A stretch of DNA of 64,000 nucleotides from Epithemia pelagica (GCA_946965045.2 OX337228.1:2046001-2110000), one strand, 5' to 3'; shown: positions 40,856-51,593, counted from the first letter of the stretch. Notes: generated from the letters alone by a model not told the origin. Translations and numbers: made by a program.

Positions 40856-42007
40856 TTACTCCGCAGAATCTTCATTCTGATGCAGACCTCCCAGAAGATA
40901 CAGTTTGTTCAGCCCGGAAGCTGTGAACTGTTCCATTTGGTCCACGTACGAGCGAATCTGGTTGGAAATTAGCAGACTTTCCATTCTCCGAGGTGCCTCG
41001 CTCGATGCCCAGGCCGCAGCATCATCGGTTCTTCTTCGACTGTTCTTGCCATCTCTTCCTTTGTCCCCACCTCTTGACAATTGTCGGGTGTAATATTGGA
41101 ACTTGTGCTGCTCCGCAGCCAGGTCGTCCACCCACAGACACAAGAACTCCAAATGCTTCTCGAGATACGGATTAGTGCTCATGTCAAGACGATCGAACGA
41201 TGTGTCTGCACCCATCTCGTAGAGATTTTCTTTATCAACAAAGTTACTTGAATTGGATCCATCCGATATATCGGAAAGAAGAGCACGAACAAGGCCAGGG
41301 TTGGTGAGTGTAAGCGGTATTTCCTCAAAAATGTTCTTCGGCGATATGAAATTATTCGTTCCACGGGTCTTTGCTTTGATTGTCTCATCTGATAGTCGAT
41401 ATGCTTTCAGAACCATATTACCATTTGCAGTTTGCATTGGATCGTAAAGAATCACAACCGCATTTGGACTCAGATCGGTCTGATAGGATAACTGGTTTTC
41501 CAGAAGATTGGACGTCGAGTAAATTCCTAAGTACATGCTCTGGTACCAACCAACACAGTTATTGTCGACGTTGACTTCCTTTAGCATTCTCATCATCTCC
41601 AACTGGAATTCATGACCCTCAATTCCAGCCGCATCGTCTGCTTCTCCGTCCATGCCTCCTTTGTGATGCTTCGAGCTATCGGGAAAGGGGAATGCATGTG
41701 TGACTTCCAAAACACCTTGTCCATTCGTCAAACCCAGGAGCGATCCTGTTACCAGCTGATGAATAGAGAATTATATGAGTTCAAGAACTTCCGTTAAAAA
41801 GAGGCAATAACAGTAACAATAAACCATACCTGAGGGAGTGATTCATGGCAGTGTTTGATAATCTTGAGAACCACCTATGGAATTTAAGTTACATGCAAAG
41901 TGAGACACAAGCCATTCGTAATCGCACTCTATCTCCTTTACAGTCCTCACCAAACCCTCGACGTGAACTCGATTGATGCGCTCCTTCGTCTCTATAACGG
42001 TTGCCAT
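40856..42007 (-). CDS. EIF3H: Eukaryotic translation initiation factor 3 subunit H
   Basis: Exons 42007..41951, 41874..41830 and 41755..40856; all splices are phase 0; 333 residues. It begins with RVHVEGLVVLKIIKHCHES, the eIF3h start, then LVTGSLLGL, VTHAFPFP, MMRMLKEVNVDNNCVGWYQS, LSYQTDL, VVILYDP and LKAYRLS, the conserved blocks of the MPN domain. The JAMM metal ligands are absent, as in eIF3h. The C-terminal ~100 residues are helical. The first two exons are only 19 and 15 codons and are easily missed. Function: part of eIF3 in translation initiation. It shares a 265 bp divergent promoter with the lysyl-tRNA synthetase gene, another translation gene. Confidence 0.93.
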
Positions 42008-42272
42008 GGTTGAATATCGAGAAACTGTTGGGAGGGAAAACATGGGTGCAGCAAACGTGGAGAGGTACGTGCGACGGACAAACGATGGCGATCACAGTGG
42101 CCGCAGACGTCTGAACGTATAACCCGCTGGGTTTTCATTTTTGGCTGCCAATGATGTTAAAGCCAAACATGCACCAAATATTTTGTTTTCGGACCCACTA
42201 CACCGTCTGCAAACTTGGGTTGCCAATCTCAAAGTGTTTGAGAAGCAAAGTGTACCTCGAGACGAAGATACA
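42008..42272. promoter_or_regulatory. Shared divergent promoter, EIF3H / lysyl-tRNA synthetase
   Basis: 265 bp between opposing start codons of two translation genes. The synthetase frame is open back to 42141 but only from a TTG, so this part is probably 5' UTR. No clear TATA box. Confidence 0.5.
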
Positions 42273-44352
42273 ATGGCTGAAGAGACAGGAGGAGAAGAGC
42301 CGCTTTCCAAGAATGCCTTGAAGAAGAAGCTCAAGGCAGAAAAGGCCGCCAAGGCCAAGGCCGAGAAGGAGGCTGCCCGGAAGGCGAAGGAGGCTGCCCA
42401 ACCCACATCCAAGAAAGCAGTTGCTTCAGACGACGATCTTGACCCCAGCCAGTACAAGCAAAACCGTGAGGCTGTCGTCAAAGCCATGGAAGATTCTGGG
42501 GAGAACCCGTATCCTCACAAGTTTCATGTAGACGTCCGACTTCCCGATTTTGTGCGAGAATACATGGCGAAGACGGAAGATGGGGCTCGACTAGAAGATG
42601 TCGTAGTTTCCGTTGCTGGGAGAATTATCTCGGCGCGGGGACAAGGAAGCAAGCTTTGCTTCTATGATATCCGTGGAGATGGTGCTGAGCTTCAGATTAT
42701 GGCAGACCTCAAGACTTTCACGGGAGGTGAGGAGGCTTTTTTCGATATTCATCGCAAACTCCGTAAGGGAGATGTTGTTGGTGTCAATGGCCACCCTGGA
42801 AAGAGTAAGAATGGAGAACTTTCCATTTTCCCCAAGGAGCTTGTTTTACTCTCCCCCTGCTTGCACATGCTCCCATTTGCCAAGGGCTCGACAGGATTGG
42901 GTGGAATCACAAATATGGAAACTCGTTACCGACAACGTTATTTGGATTTGATTGTCAACGCAGATGCTCGGAAGACTTTTGAAACTCGTTCTAAAATTAT
43001 CAACGGTATTCGCAAGTATCTTGATGACCGACATTTCATGGAAGTCGAAACGCCAATGATGAACATGATTCCTGGTGGAGCTGTTGCTAGACCATTCATC
43101 ACTTATCACAATGATTTGGAGCTTCGTATGTTTTTGCGTATCGCCCCTGAACTTTACCTCAAGATGCTTGTTGTAGGGGGGCTTGATCGTGTATATGAGA
43201 TTGGTCGTCAATTCCGAAATGAAGGAATTGACCTGACTCACAATCCTGAATTTACAACACTGGAGTTTTATCAGGCTTATGCAGATTACGAAGATCTCAT
43301 GGTAATGTGTGAAGAACTCATCAGTGGCTTGGTTAAATCAATCACCGGTGATTATAAAATCAAGTACTCGCCTAAGCCAGGTATGGAAGAGGTTGAAATT
43401 GATTTCAAGCCACCTTTCAAGCGCATCTCCATGATGGAGGGTCTTGAAGAGGCAATGAAGGTCAAATTTCCCGCCCTTGATGACCCAGAAGTTGATGCAA
43501 AGCTCATCAAACTTCTGGAGAAGCATGAACTGGAGTGTGTTCCTCCGCAGACGACTGCTCGTCTTCTGGATACTCTGGTCGGCGAGTTCCTAGAGGACAA
43601 TATTGTTCATCCAACCTTCATCACAGAACATCCTCAGACGATGAGTCCACTCGCAAAGTATCATCGATCGAAGCCTTTTCTTACGGAGCGATTCGAACTG
43701 TTTGCTGCAGGAAGAGAAGTAAGTATGGTCACGGTCGGGAAAATTGCTTCTACCTTTTTGTTCTCACATCTATCATCCCATGCAGTTGGCCAATGCCTAC
43801 ACAGAATTGAACAACCCTGTTGTTCAGTACAAGCTTTTCTTGGAACAGGCCAAGGCTGGCGGGGCTGGTGATGATGAAGCCATGGTTATGGACGATTCGT
43901 TTGTGACCGCATTGGAACACGGGCTCCCGCCAACCGGCGGATTTGGTCTTGGCATTGATCGTCTCACAATGTTTTTGGCAAACAAGAATAACATTAAGGA
44001 AGTGCTCCTTTTTCCTGCAATGAAGCCCACAGATGAACAACTTACAATGATTGCTTCCAACGCCCCAGCCGGCGATCAACCGACCGCAGCAACTCCCACA
44101 TCAACGATGAAAGTTATGGGTGTCGGTGAGTTTGAGGGTGTCAATCTTGGTTCTGGTGACGGCATGAAGAAACTGGAGACTGCCCTTGCTGGAAAGAGTT
44201 TCTTGAAGGGTAGCCCGAGCAGTGACGACGCGGCTCTTCTGGAGGTGGTGTACAAACTTCCATCTGAATTTATTGCCAAGTATCCTAATGTCAACGGGTG
44301 GGTCAGCACGTGTTTGTTGTTCAACCCTGACGTTCGTGCTCAGTGGCCCTAA
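42273..44352 (+). CDS. Lysyl-tRNA synthetase (class II, cytosolic type) with extra C-terminal domain
   Basis: Exons 42273..43718 and 43786..44352 (67 bp intron, phase 0, [14 protein letters not shown]); 670 residues. The ATG at 42273 starts MAEETGG followed by a Lys/Ala-rich helix as in eukaryotic LysRS. An OB-fold ([22 protein letters not shown]) precedes the class II core: motif 1 near [10 protein letters not shown], motif 2 [20 protein letters not shown], motif 3 [13 protein letters not shown] (~533). The core ends near residue 565. About 85 further residues (587-670) contain [20 protein letters not shown] and [14 protein letters not shown], resembling the N-terminal GST-C-like domain of eEF1B-beta (SYIxGyxPSqAD..). 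This tail is not part of ordinary LysRS. The enzyme attaches lysine to tRNA-Lys. Confidence 0.95.
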
Positions 44353-44420
44353 ATGTAAAACGAATATTTGGAAAAGCAGGCAAGAAATAGTTTGAATAGC
44401 AATTGTCCGAAATAACATGT

Positions 44421-44957
44421 CTATTCTTTTGGTTTCATCGCGCTAAGGGCCTCAGCAAGGTCCTCTTGGAGCGCCGCATACTTTTCAGAAACCCCTTTGT
44501 TTGTGTTTTCAATTCCATCCATGATACATTCCTTTACGGCTTCCGAGAGATCTTCTGGTGACGCTGACCCGAAAAATTCGTCATCGAAATCAAAGGACAC
44601 TGCTTCGTAATCAGGGTTTGGGTCCATGGGGTTGGTGGCAGGCACGTATTTGAAGGATGCTTTGACCTTTCCGTTGGAACTTTCTCCTGCGAAATCCATC
44701 TTCTTCAACTCCTCGTCAATTTTCCCTCTTTTCTGTGCAATTTCTTGAGCTTTCTTGATCATGGCAAGTTGATCCATGAATCCTGGTCCCTTTTTCTCAC
44801 CACCGCCTCCGCCGCCGCCAAAGAGATCGAGAGGCGCATATCCACTAATAGTACGACTTGATGCTGGAGTCTGACTTTGAATGCTGAACGCAGCAGCAGA
44901 TCCCAGGACGAGCAATACGCATATCGCTGTCGTTTGAAGAACTCTCATCATTGTCAT
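44421..44957 (-). CDS. YbaB/EbfC-family protein, predicted plastid-targeted (copy 2)
   Basis: ATG chosen at 44957 (MTMMRVLQTTAICVLL), giving 178 residues; an in-frame ATG at 45002 would add 15 polar residues in front of the signal peptide. Signal peptide ends LGSAAA-FSIQ, a close match to the diatom ASAF cleavage motif, and a transit-like segment with a Gly run follows. The mature part starts with FMDQLAMIKKAQEIAQKRGK (the YbaB MxKQAQxMQ helix), then VKASFKYVP..EAVSFDFDDEFFG and a C-terminal helix with YAALQEDLAEAL. This copy is closer to the bacterial pattern than copy 1. It shares a 212 bp promoter region with NOM1. Confidence 0.72.
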   Translation of the reverse strand: MTMMRVLQTTAICVLLVLGSAAAFSIQSQTPASSRTISGYAPLDLFGGGGGGGEKKGPGFMDQLAMIKKAQEIAQKRGKIDEELKKMDFAGESSNGKVKASFKYVPATNPMDPNPDYEAVSFDFDDEFFGSASPEDLSEAVKECIMDGIENTNKGVSEKYAALQEDLAEALSAMKPKE

Positions 44958-45169
44958 GATTGTTTGGATTGACACAAGATGCGTCTGACGAGAGATATAC
45001 ATTTTCTAGGGGATCTATCTGCATTCGTTCAACCACAAGCTTTGAATTTTGAAAATCAAAGATATTGTCGTCTGTCTATCTCCCGTTTTCTCAGTCACCG
45101 ATCCACGCCATCAATTTTCTATTTTGCCTCACTTTTTCCATCCAATCGCTCTTGTTGGGACGATGAACC

Positions 45170-47728
45170 ATGTCCGGTGAACTTTTCATTCAGCAACGAA
45201 GAGAAAGACGAAAGAAAAAGAAAGGGCAACACAAAGAGTCAAACGATGTGAAAGCTTCTGAGGAACCTTTGATTGCTGCTTCTCCGATGTCTAAAGGACG
45301 CAAGAGGAAAGATGCCAAGGTGACATTGTCGAATTCGACCAAGACGAGAAAGAGTGGTGGTGGCAAGAAGCAGAAGATCGACCCATACTCTCATCTTGAC
45401 ACGGAAACAGCCCTCGCTATGAGAAAAGACGATGCTGAAATTGCTGCATTGGAAGCGAAACTTGGTCTTTCCAACTCCCGCGAAAAGAAAAAGCTTTTCA
45501 AAGAACTAAAACACGAAGGATATGGTGACGACTTTGGCGAGTTTCTAGATGGTCTCGACAGTATGGTGGGGCGCCTACAGTCAAATGGTGACGAGAGTCG
45601 TGAAGGATATGATGAAAATTCATCTACTGTTTTGGATGACAAATCAATTGAGGAAACGTCAACTGGTGATAGTGATGACTTCGATGAAGATGCGCGTAGT
45701 GACGACGATCCTGAAAATGAGAAAGATGAGGCTGTTCCAATGGCGTCCCCTGCAGCAAATAGTCCGGAGAAAGATGAAAGCGAAGACGACGAAGTCGCGC
45801 ACGGTGCATCGGACGACACAATGAAACTTGAGAATCTTCCCGACCACAACCCTGACGACACGTACGGACCTGCCGTTGGTGAGGATATATACGGAAACGT
45901 TGTCGATAACCCTTCGAAGCCTGGAAAATTGTCCAAATATGTTCCCCCTCACATGCGAATCGAGAGCTCCACGACCGCCATCGACAATGCGGAATCTCTT
46001 GCTCCAATCAAAAAGGCACTAAACAATTCTTTCAATCGATTGTCTGAAAATACACTTGTTACCGTCGCACAGTCAATTGCGAGAATTTATGCCAGCCATC
46101 CTACTGGGAATGTCAATTCTTGCATCTGGGAGAATATAAACAATGCATGTATTGCAAGGTCCTACTTGATGACTGGTCTTGTTCCGATTTACGCAGCCGC
46201 AGTTGTTGGGGTTCACATTCAGAAAGGAGATTCAGCCCACCTTGGAGAATACTTGATCGAAATGGCAGTTCGGAATTTTGATAAGGAGCTTGCTCATGAA
46301 CGCGAAAAGAAACTGTGTGCAGATGACGAAGAGCACGCATCAAATCAGGATACAAACGACCTCGAGAAACGGGTGTTCAATCTGATGCTGCTTCTCTGCT
46401 ACCTGTACAATTTTGATGTGGTTCATTGCAATCTCATCTATGATGTGATCAGAGAGCTTATTAAGAGCTTCAAGGAGGTTGATATAGAGCTTCTTTTGAT
46501 TATACTGAGTCATGTGGGCCGGTCGCTTCGATCAGATGATCCATCTGCGTTGAAGGAAATAGTACTCGATGTACAGAAGAGAGCCTATGATAGCAAGCAC
46601 AATTCACAGCAGAGCTCACGAGTCACCTACCTCGTTTCTGCTGTAGTCGATCTCAAGAATAATAAGAGAAGGCAACAAGACGTTACGTTTGCAGAGAAGA
46701 CATCTCAGTTAAGAAAAGTTATTGGACGCATCAAAACTCTTGTGGCAACGAACAACGGAAACGTGCGCTCAAGTGACTCATCTCTTCGAATCAGATTGAA
46801 GGATATCCTTGAAGCAGAAGGGAGGGGAAGATGGTGGCGTGTGGGTGCTGCATGGGAGGGGAATCAACACGTCTCTGGTGAAACCAAGGACAGCTCGAAA
46901 TCATCTAGCAACGATCTCAGATCACCGCCTGCATACATTAAAGAAGAGCAAGACATGGAGAGAAAACTCTTGGATCTGGCAGCAAAGTATCGGATGAATA
47001 CAGACACAAGGTAAGTTGTCGTTTCGCTGGGATTCACTCTGAACGTTAGACACTCAACTCGCTGCATAAATCGAAGACGAGCGATCTTTTGTATTATTAT
47101 GGGTTGCTCAGATTTCGAAGATGCGTTCGAAAAACTTGTAAAAGCAGGCATGCTGAAGAACAAGTCCGAGAGAGAGACCTCCCGTGTTTTGATGGAATGC
47201 TGTGGCAATGAGAAGACGTACAATAATTTCTATGCACACTTGGCGAAGCGTATATGCGAATACCAAGCTCAATCAAAGTTCACATTACAACTTGCCTACT
47301 GGGACTCATTCAAACAGATGGAGAACATGAAAGCACGAAAGGCTGCTAACTTGGCAAAGCTTCTGTTTGCTCTTGTATTGGAGCATAGAGTTCTAAAGCT
47401 CAACGTGCTGAAGGGGATTGATATGAGCTCCCCCGAGGATCTATCAGAAACTACCATGATTTTTCTCTCTATTTTCTTCACAAAGGTGATGGAGTACTTT
47501 GACGATCCGGCTGATGCGAGTTTGTTCTTTGACTCGGGTCTTCAGAGACGAGTGATGCATGAATCAGAAAGTGGGGATGCCGACGAAACGGAGGCTTTGT
47601 ATGCAAGCCTAACTTTATTCTTTGTTCAAGTGCTCAAGTCAAGCCCAAAATACAAGAAAGGATCGAAATTTCGGGCCAATTTGAAAGCAACCATCAAGGC
47701 ATGCGATGCTGATAATTTTTTCATTTGA
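45170..47728 (+). CDS. NOM1/Sgd1-like nucleolar MIF4G-MA3 protein
   Basis: Exons 45170..47010 and 47077..47728, 830 residues. The correct acceptor is the AG at 47075-47076: it yields RMNTDTRRAIFCIIMGCSD, the conserved NOM1/Sgd1 block, whereas the later AG at 47098 does not keep frame. The N-terminus is basic (RRERRKKKKGQ), then ALAMRKDDAEIAALEAKLGL and DDFGEFLDGLD as in Sgd1, a long acidic segment, YVPPHMR, a MIF4G domain (~280-560) and an MA3 domain in the C-terminal 200 residues (VLMECCGNEKTYNNFYAHLA). The family acts in nucleolar 40S/18S rRNA processing, partly through the helicase eIF4A3/Fal1. Confidence 0.92.
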
Positions 47729-47813
47729 GCTTACGAGCCCCGTGAGGTTGGGAGTTCCAAGACAATCTGTGGTCTCTCCACCACCAGGACATGGGAGTGA
47801 CACCGATAACTGA

Positions 47814-48746
47814 TCAACTCTGCTCATGCTCCTCAGCTTCATAAGTGGCTCTTTTTCTGTCAGGTAGAACTGCTTGGAAAGCTTTTCTCCAGTCTTTCAG
47901 TTCCTTAAACTTGATAAGGATATCGAAGACATGGTTTACTGTCAAAACTTTCGTTGTCTCCATTTCCTTGAGGTATTTCTCAAGGGGTAGCTTGGCAGTC
48001 GAAACTCCTAAGGATTCTGCACGGTTCAGCGCAGCCTTCCTTAAGCGATTTCGGTCAACTATACCGCCGATAACATAGATTTTATCTCTCTCAAGGTTCT
48101 GCAAAACGGTGTCGGAATCGCTGGTCAGATAGACAAGCGAGGGCATTTTAGATGAAAAGTATTCCCCCAACGAAACGCCTGTACATTTGAAGCCGTAACC
48201 ACCCCATTCTCCAAAACCTGAAACATTTTGCAAATGTTGTAATGATTCTCCGGTGACGTTTGTTGCATGAAGATAGCAAGGGGTTGGACTTCTCCGATTC
48301 AATGCGTAACAGTATCTCAACTGTTGGGCCAGACTGTTAATTTCTCGTGCTGTCATATGATGCTCAAAGCTACAGTCGATGGAAACCTGAAAAGAAGAAG
48401 ACGCTTGAATCATTTTCTGTTCCCATTTTTCAAGCCTTCTCTTTTTCCCTTCTCCGATTGCTGCTCGACGAAGCATCTCCTCTCGTTCTTTATTCAAATC
48501 TCTGCCTTCAGCTTTCGCTTTTGCGTGTTTGGCGTCCTTCTCTTGCTGCTTTCTTCTTCTCTTCACTTCCAATTTCCGTTCCCATCTCCTCATTTTCTTC
48601 TGCTGATTCTTTGACAGCAATGCTCGCTTGTTTCCTGAATCATTTGCCTCAGCTCCCAGAGGGGTCGAGTTTGCAGTCGAGTTTTCAGTTGAAGACTCCT
48701 TCCGTTCCGTCTCGCTTTTGTCTATTTGATTTTCAGTTTCTGACAT
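47814..48746 (-). CDS. Trm10-family tRNA (guanine-N1)-methyltransferase, position 9
   Basis: ATG at 48746 (MSETENQ), 310 residues. The frame is open further upstream and an ATG at 48893 would add 49 residues rich in Arg/Lys/Ser/Leu, which could be a mitochondrial presequence made from an alternative start. A highly charged helix (~45-110) is followed by the SPOUT domain: FQVSIDCSFEHHMT, LAQQLRYCYALNRR, LVYLTSDS, YVIGGIVDRNRLRKA (the Asp is the proposed catalytic residue in yeast Trm10), LPLEKYLK and VLTVNHVFDIL. All conserved blocks are present. It methylates purine 9 of several tRNAs. It converges with NOM1, 85 bp between stops. Confidence 0.93.
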   Translation of the reverse strand: MSETENQIDKSETERKESSTENSTANSTPLGAEANDSGNKRALLSKNQQKKMRRWERKLEVKRRRKQQEKDAKHAKAKAEGRDLNKEREEMLRRAAIGEGKKRRLEKWEQKMIQASSSFQVSIDCSFEHHMTAREINSLAQQLRYCYALNRRSPTPCYLHATNVTGESLQHLQNVSGFGEWGGYGFKCTGVSLGEYFSSKMPSLVYLTSDSDTVLQNLERDKIYVIGGIVDRNRLRKAALNRAESLGVSTAKLPLEKYLKEMETTKVLTVNHVFDILIKFKELKDWRKAFQAVLPDRKRATYEAEEHEQS

Positions 48747-49150
48747 CGTTATTAGTCTTCTGTTTCTGATAGTTGCGGTTATTATAGATGAAGCTTCACA
48801 GAGGGGTTTTCTTTTTACTTGCGTCGTCCTGAGGGTTGATTTTAACAGCCGCAGAAATATCGCATCGCAACGCGACGCTGAAAACTGAAAATCCATAATC
48901 GATACGCGATAGAAGCGCTTCCTTCGACTTCCCCAGGTGTACTCCAGTTGCCGTTCCACAATGTCCGGTGTACAGACAGACGTTCCTGTTGCATCGCTAC
49001 CTACTCCTACTCCTCTAGGTACCTACCTAGGTAGGAGTAGAAGTACAAGAGAAATAAAGAGTTCGTCTCATACTACAGATTACGGATATGCAACTAAACG
49101 TTGCGATGATAGGATCAACTCTAACACCATCGGATAGAAATCGAACCCTT
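48747..49150. other. Intergenic region upstream of the Trm10 gene
   Basis: 404 bp holding the Trm10 5' region (with the alternative upstream starts), the palindrome at 49001-49040, and the 3' flank of the FEA1-like gene. No other gene is supported. Confidence 0.4.
49001..49040. repeat. Palindromic CTACTCCTA / TAGGAGTAG element
   Basis: Arms CTACTCCTA (49001-49009) and TAGGAGTAG (49032-49040) enclose a perfect 14 bp palindrome CCTACCTAGGTAGG (49022-49035). Similar words occur at 14186-14226 and 61866-61893. Possibly a remnant of a small mobile element or a transcription-factor site. Confidence 0.65.
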
Positions 49151-50791
49151 TCATGTCATCGTGTGCCTCATCTCAACTGATTCATCGTCGCTGTCGCTGT
49201 CATAATCATCGGTGTAGACGCTTCGCTGTTTTCGCTGTTGCTTCGCGAAACGCCGCTTGCATGCGTAACGTGAGAGAACGCCAAAAATAGCCACCGCCAG
49301 AGCAACGATTGCCAAGAGATGCATGGAAACAAAGCCGGATTCCTCCTCTATGTCAGACTTATCCGGCTGATAGCACGATTCAGCTCCTTCAACGTAGTTG
49401 CCTGCGTCCTTGTCCCAGATACCGCCAATATCCTTGCATGTGACACCCATGCATCGGTAGTTTGATTCAAAAATGCTCTTCGTACGAGCAAAGCCACTTT
49501 TTGCCATGGTAACCAAGGGATTTGCTTGTTCGACAACATAAAGTGACTCAACAGGATCACACTCAAACAAAAGAGGAAGGACTGAAGTAGAGAACACAAC
49601 ACGCTCAGCTCGTGATTCCATAAAATCCCTTTCCGCATCAAGTTTGATCGCCAACAGAGTTGCTTGAAGCAGAGGCACGGACATTTGGTGGGCAATGGCT
49701 TCCTTCCCCATCTTTGCTTCATGGCAATGACTGGCATCCAGGTCCTTTTGGAAGGCGTTGAACTCTTTAAAGATGTCAATGTTGACGTTTGCTGGCCCTT
49801 TCAACTTAAGTGCATCACTACCGCAAGTACGAAATTCTCCACACATTTTTTCACCAAGCCCGTAATTGAGATTTCCTTTCCCATTTTCTTGATACAGGGC
49901 GCCAGTATAGAGCGCAACTGCTGCATCAAGAGAGTGGATTGATGCCGCATTGCAACCAGAGGAACCACATCGATGGTCGCAGTTGAACAATGCCGTTTCG
50001 AGCTCACGAATAACAAAGAGACCAAGGATTGAAAAGGCGGCAGTATGAACAATGATGGAACGCCGGGCTCGTAGCGAAAACTGCGAAAAATCCAACGCCA
50101 TATGCTGTCCAACGTACTTCCCCCCATTGAAAGCAGCCTTGATGATTTGATCCGCAAAGTCTGGGGACCCAAAAAAGTCTACTTGTTTTTGAAAGTCTTT
50201 AAAGTAGGTGGCATGTGTGTTTCCATGAGGGCGGAATTTGGAATGGGCATTTCGGCTGAGATTTTCAATCGTGTGGTAATTTCGAATGTCCGTGAGTGTA
50301 TAGCTGTAACGAATCTTTTCTGGACGGCCTTCAACAACCAACTCTCCATCAGACTCCAAGCAGCCATTCAGCTCTGGAACTGGTATGCCTGACATGCGGC
50401 ATGGTGTTTCACCCCGGAAAGCGATTTCGATTTGTGATGCCCCTGCTTTATAGGAACTGAAAGCGACTGTTACTATTGTATGTCGCCCTTCATTGTCAAC
50501 ACCCGTCAACGTTGTTCCCTTTGAAATATCAAAGGGGAGTCCATCTTGAACCGTGATTAGAGTAAACGGGTCAGAGTAGGCCCCTTGTTGATAGATTTTT
50601 AGCGCCTTTTGGAATCCTTCATCGGTTTCTTCTTGAAGAGCGCTGTCGATGGCCCTGAGGTCTTCCCCAAGGGCAAGGTATGCTGCCACATCGTTTTGAG
50701 GTTGATAATCACCGATTGAGGCATACTTGCCGCTAGTGATGCATGCCGATGCGACAAGGAATGAAACAATCAGCTTTGTCTTAGTCCACAT
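49151..50791 (-). CDS. FEA1/ISIP2A-like (phytotransferrin-type) membrane-anchored surface protein
   Basis: Start chosen at the ATG 50791, where a typical signal peptide begins (LIVSFLVASACITSGK); the frame is open for 26 more polar codons upstream. 546 residues: signal peptide, a large Cys-containing ectodomain, one membrane segment (~487-512, LLAIVALAVAIFGVLS) and an acidic, Arg-rich cytoplasmic tail. Two ectodomain parts match the repeat pattern of FEA1/low-iron-inducible proteins: DLRAIDSALQEE..FQKALKIYQQGAY, and SIHSLDAAVALYTGALYQ followed by LNYGLGEKMCGEFRTC and MSVPLLQATLLAIK. Diatom ISIP2A binds ferric iron with carbonate at the cell surface for endocytic uptake. Iron uptake here is inferred; the protein is divergent. 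Confidence 0.6.
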   Translation of the reverse strand: MWTKTKLIVSFLVASACITSGKYASIGDYQPQNDVAAYLALGEDLRAIDSALQEETDEGFQKALKIYQQGAYSDPFTLITVQDGLPFDISKGTTLTGVDNEGRHTIVTVAFSSYKAGASQIEIAFRGETPCRMSGIPVPELNGCLESDGELVVEGRPEKIRYSYTLTDIRNYHTIENLSRNAHSKFRPHGNTHATYFKDFQKQVDFFGSPDFADQIIKAAFNGGKYVGQHMALDFSQFSLRARRSIIVHTAAFSILGLFVIRELETALFNCDHRCGSSGCNAASIHSLDAAVALYTGALYQENGKGNLNYGLGEKMCGEFRTCGSDALKLKGPANVNIDIFKEFNAFQKDLDASHCHEAKMGKEAIAHQMSVPLLQATLLAIKLDAERDFMESRAERVVFSTSVLPLLFECDPVESLYVVEQANPLVTMAKSGFARTKSIFESNYRCMGVTCKDIGGIWDKDAGNYVEGAESCYQPDKSDIEEESGFVSMHLLAIVALAVAIFGVLSRYACKRRFAKQQRKQRSVYTDDYDSDSDDESVEMRHTMT

Positions 50792-51137
50792 TTCCGTCAA
50801 TGTTGGATGGCTTGTCTCTATCTTCGATATGTGCATCGATATTGATGTCGATTCTTCAGATTTCCCCATCCAAGTTAAGTTCCCGTTGTTTGGATGGGAC
50901 TATTTCATGCACAGCTGCCCTTACTGCCCTTATGACCTCAGGGTCTTCCTCGTCATCAGGGTACACTAAATAATACCAAATACTCGATACTCAAAAGGGG
51001 AAAATGTGAAAATGTGGATGTCCGTAGTCCGTAGAGTCCGTAAGTCGACCGAAATATGGGAACTTGAGCTCCACCCACCATACCATCCATGTGCGTTGCC
51101 TCCACCAGCGTCTTCTGTGTACAAAATTGTTTCTACC
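50792..51137. promoter_or_regulatory. Divergent promoter region, FEA1-like / lysine-rich protein
   Basis: 346 bp between opposing starts; no gene or recognisable regulatory motif is seen. An iron-response element would be expected if the FEA1 assignment is right, but I cannot identify one. Confidence 0.35.
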
Positions 51138-51593
51138 ATGTCGAGCAAAGTCGTTCGAATGCTGCTGCGGTCGACTGATCCCAGCAAAATCAACTCTGAA
51201 TCAGAGGAGAAAACCTCATACCAAAAGAATCCACGCTATTATGAGTCCAGTTCTGATACTGTCTCCGAAAAGGAGTTGATAGATATGCAGGTAAACAAAC
51301 TGTTGAGCCTGGATCAGGTCGGCGCGAGTACAAAAACTTTGACGAGCCGAAAACACACTTCGAAACGTCGGAAGAAGGATGAAACACCGATTGATTCGAG
51401 TATGATCCTTACCAATAGCCGAGGCAGTGTAATGGTTGCAAAGCGAGTTCCCATCCCCACCTTCAATAAGCACAGGGCAGAAAAAGAGAAGAAGGACGCT
51501 TACTTTAAGATGATTGCAAAGAAACTACAAAAAGAAGACAAGGAGAAAAAGAAACGGAAAAGGAATCAAAGGTCACTAGATCAAAACGAGTGA
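51138..51593 (+). CDS. Small lysine-rich protein, unknown function
   Basis: ATG at 51138 (MSSKVVRMLLRSTDP) gives 151 residues; the frame is open to 51006 but the upstream residues look like UTR. The protein is polar with KHTSKRRKKDE in the middle and a C-terminal Lys/Glu helix (KMIAKKLQKEDKEKKKRKRN), both nuclear or nucleolar-type signals. The segment TNSRGSVMVAKRVPIPTFNKHRAEKEKKD looks the most ordered. No domain recognised; composition suggests an RNA- or ribosome-biogenesis-associated protein, weakly. Confidence 0.55.
   Translation: MSSKVVRMLLRSTDPSKINSESEEKTSYQKNPRYYESSSDTVSEKELIDMQVNKLLSLDQVGASTKTLTSRKHTSKRRKKDETPIDSSMILTNSRGSVMVAKRVPIPTFNKHRAEKEKKDAYFKMIAKKLQKEDKEKKKRKRNQRSLDQNE

Noticed and set aside
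42141-42272. 44-codon N-terminal extension of LysRS
   Set aside because: It begins with TTG, not ATG, so the ATG at 42273 is the supported start.
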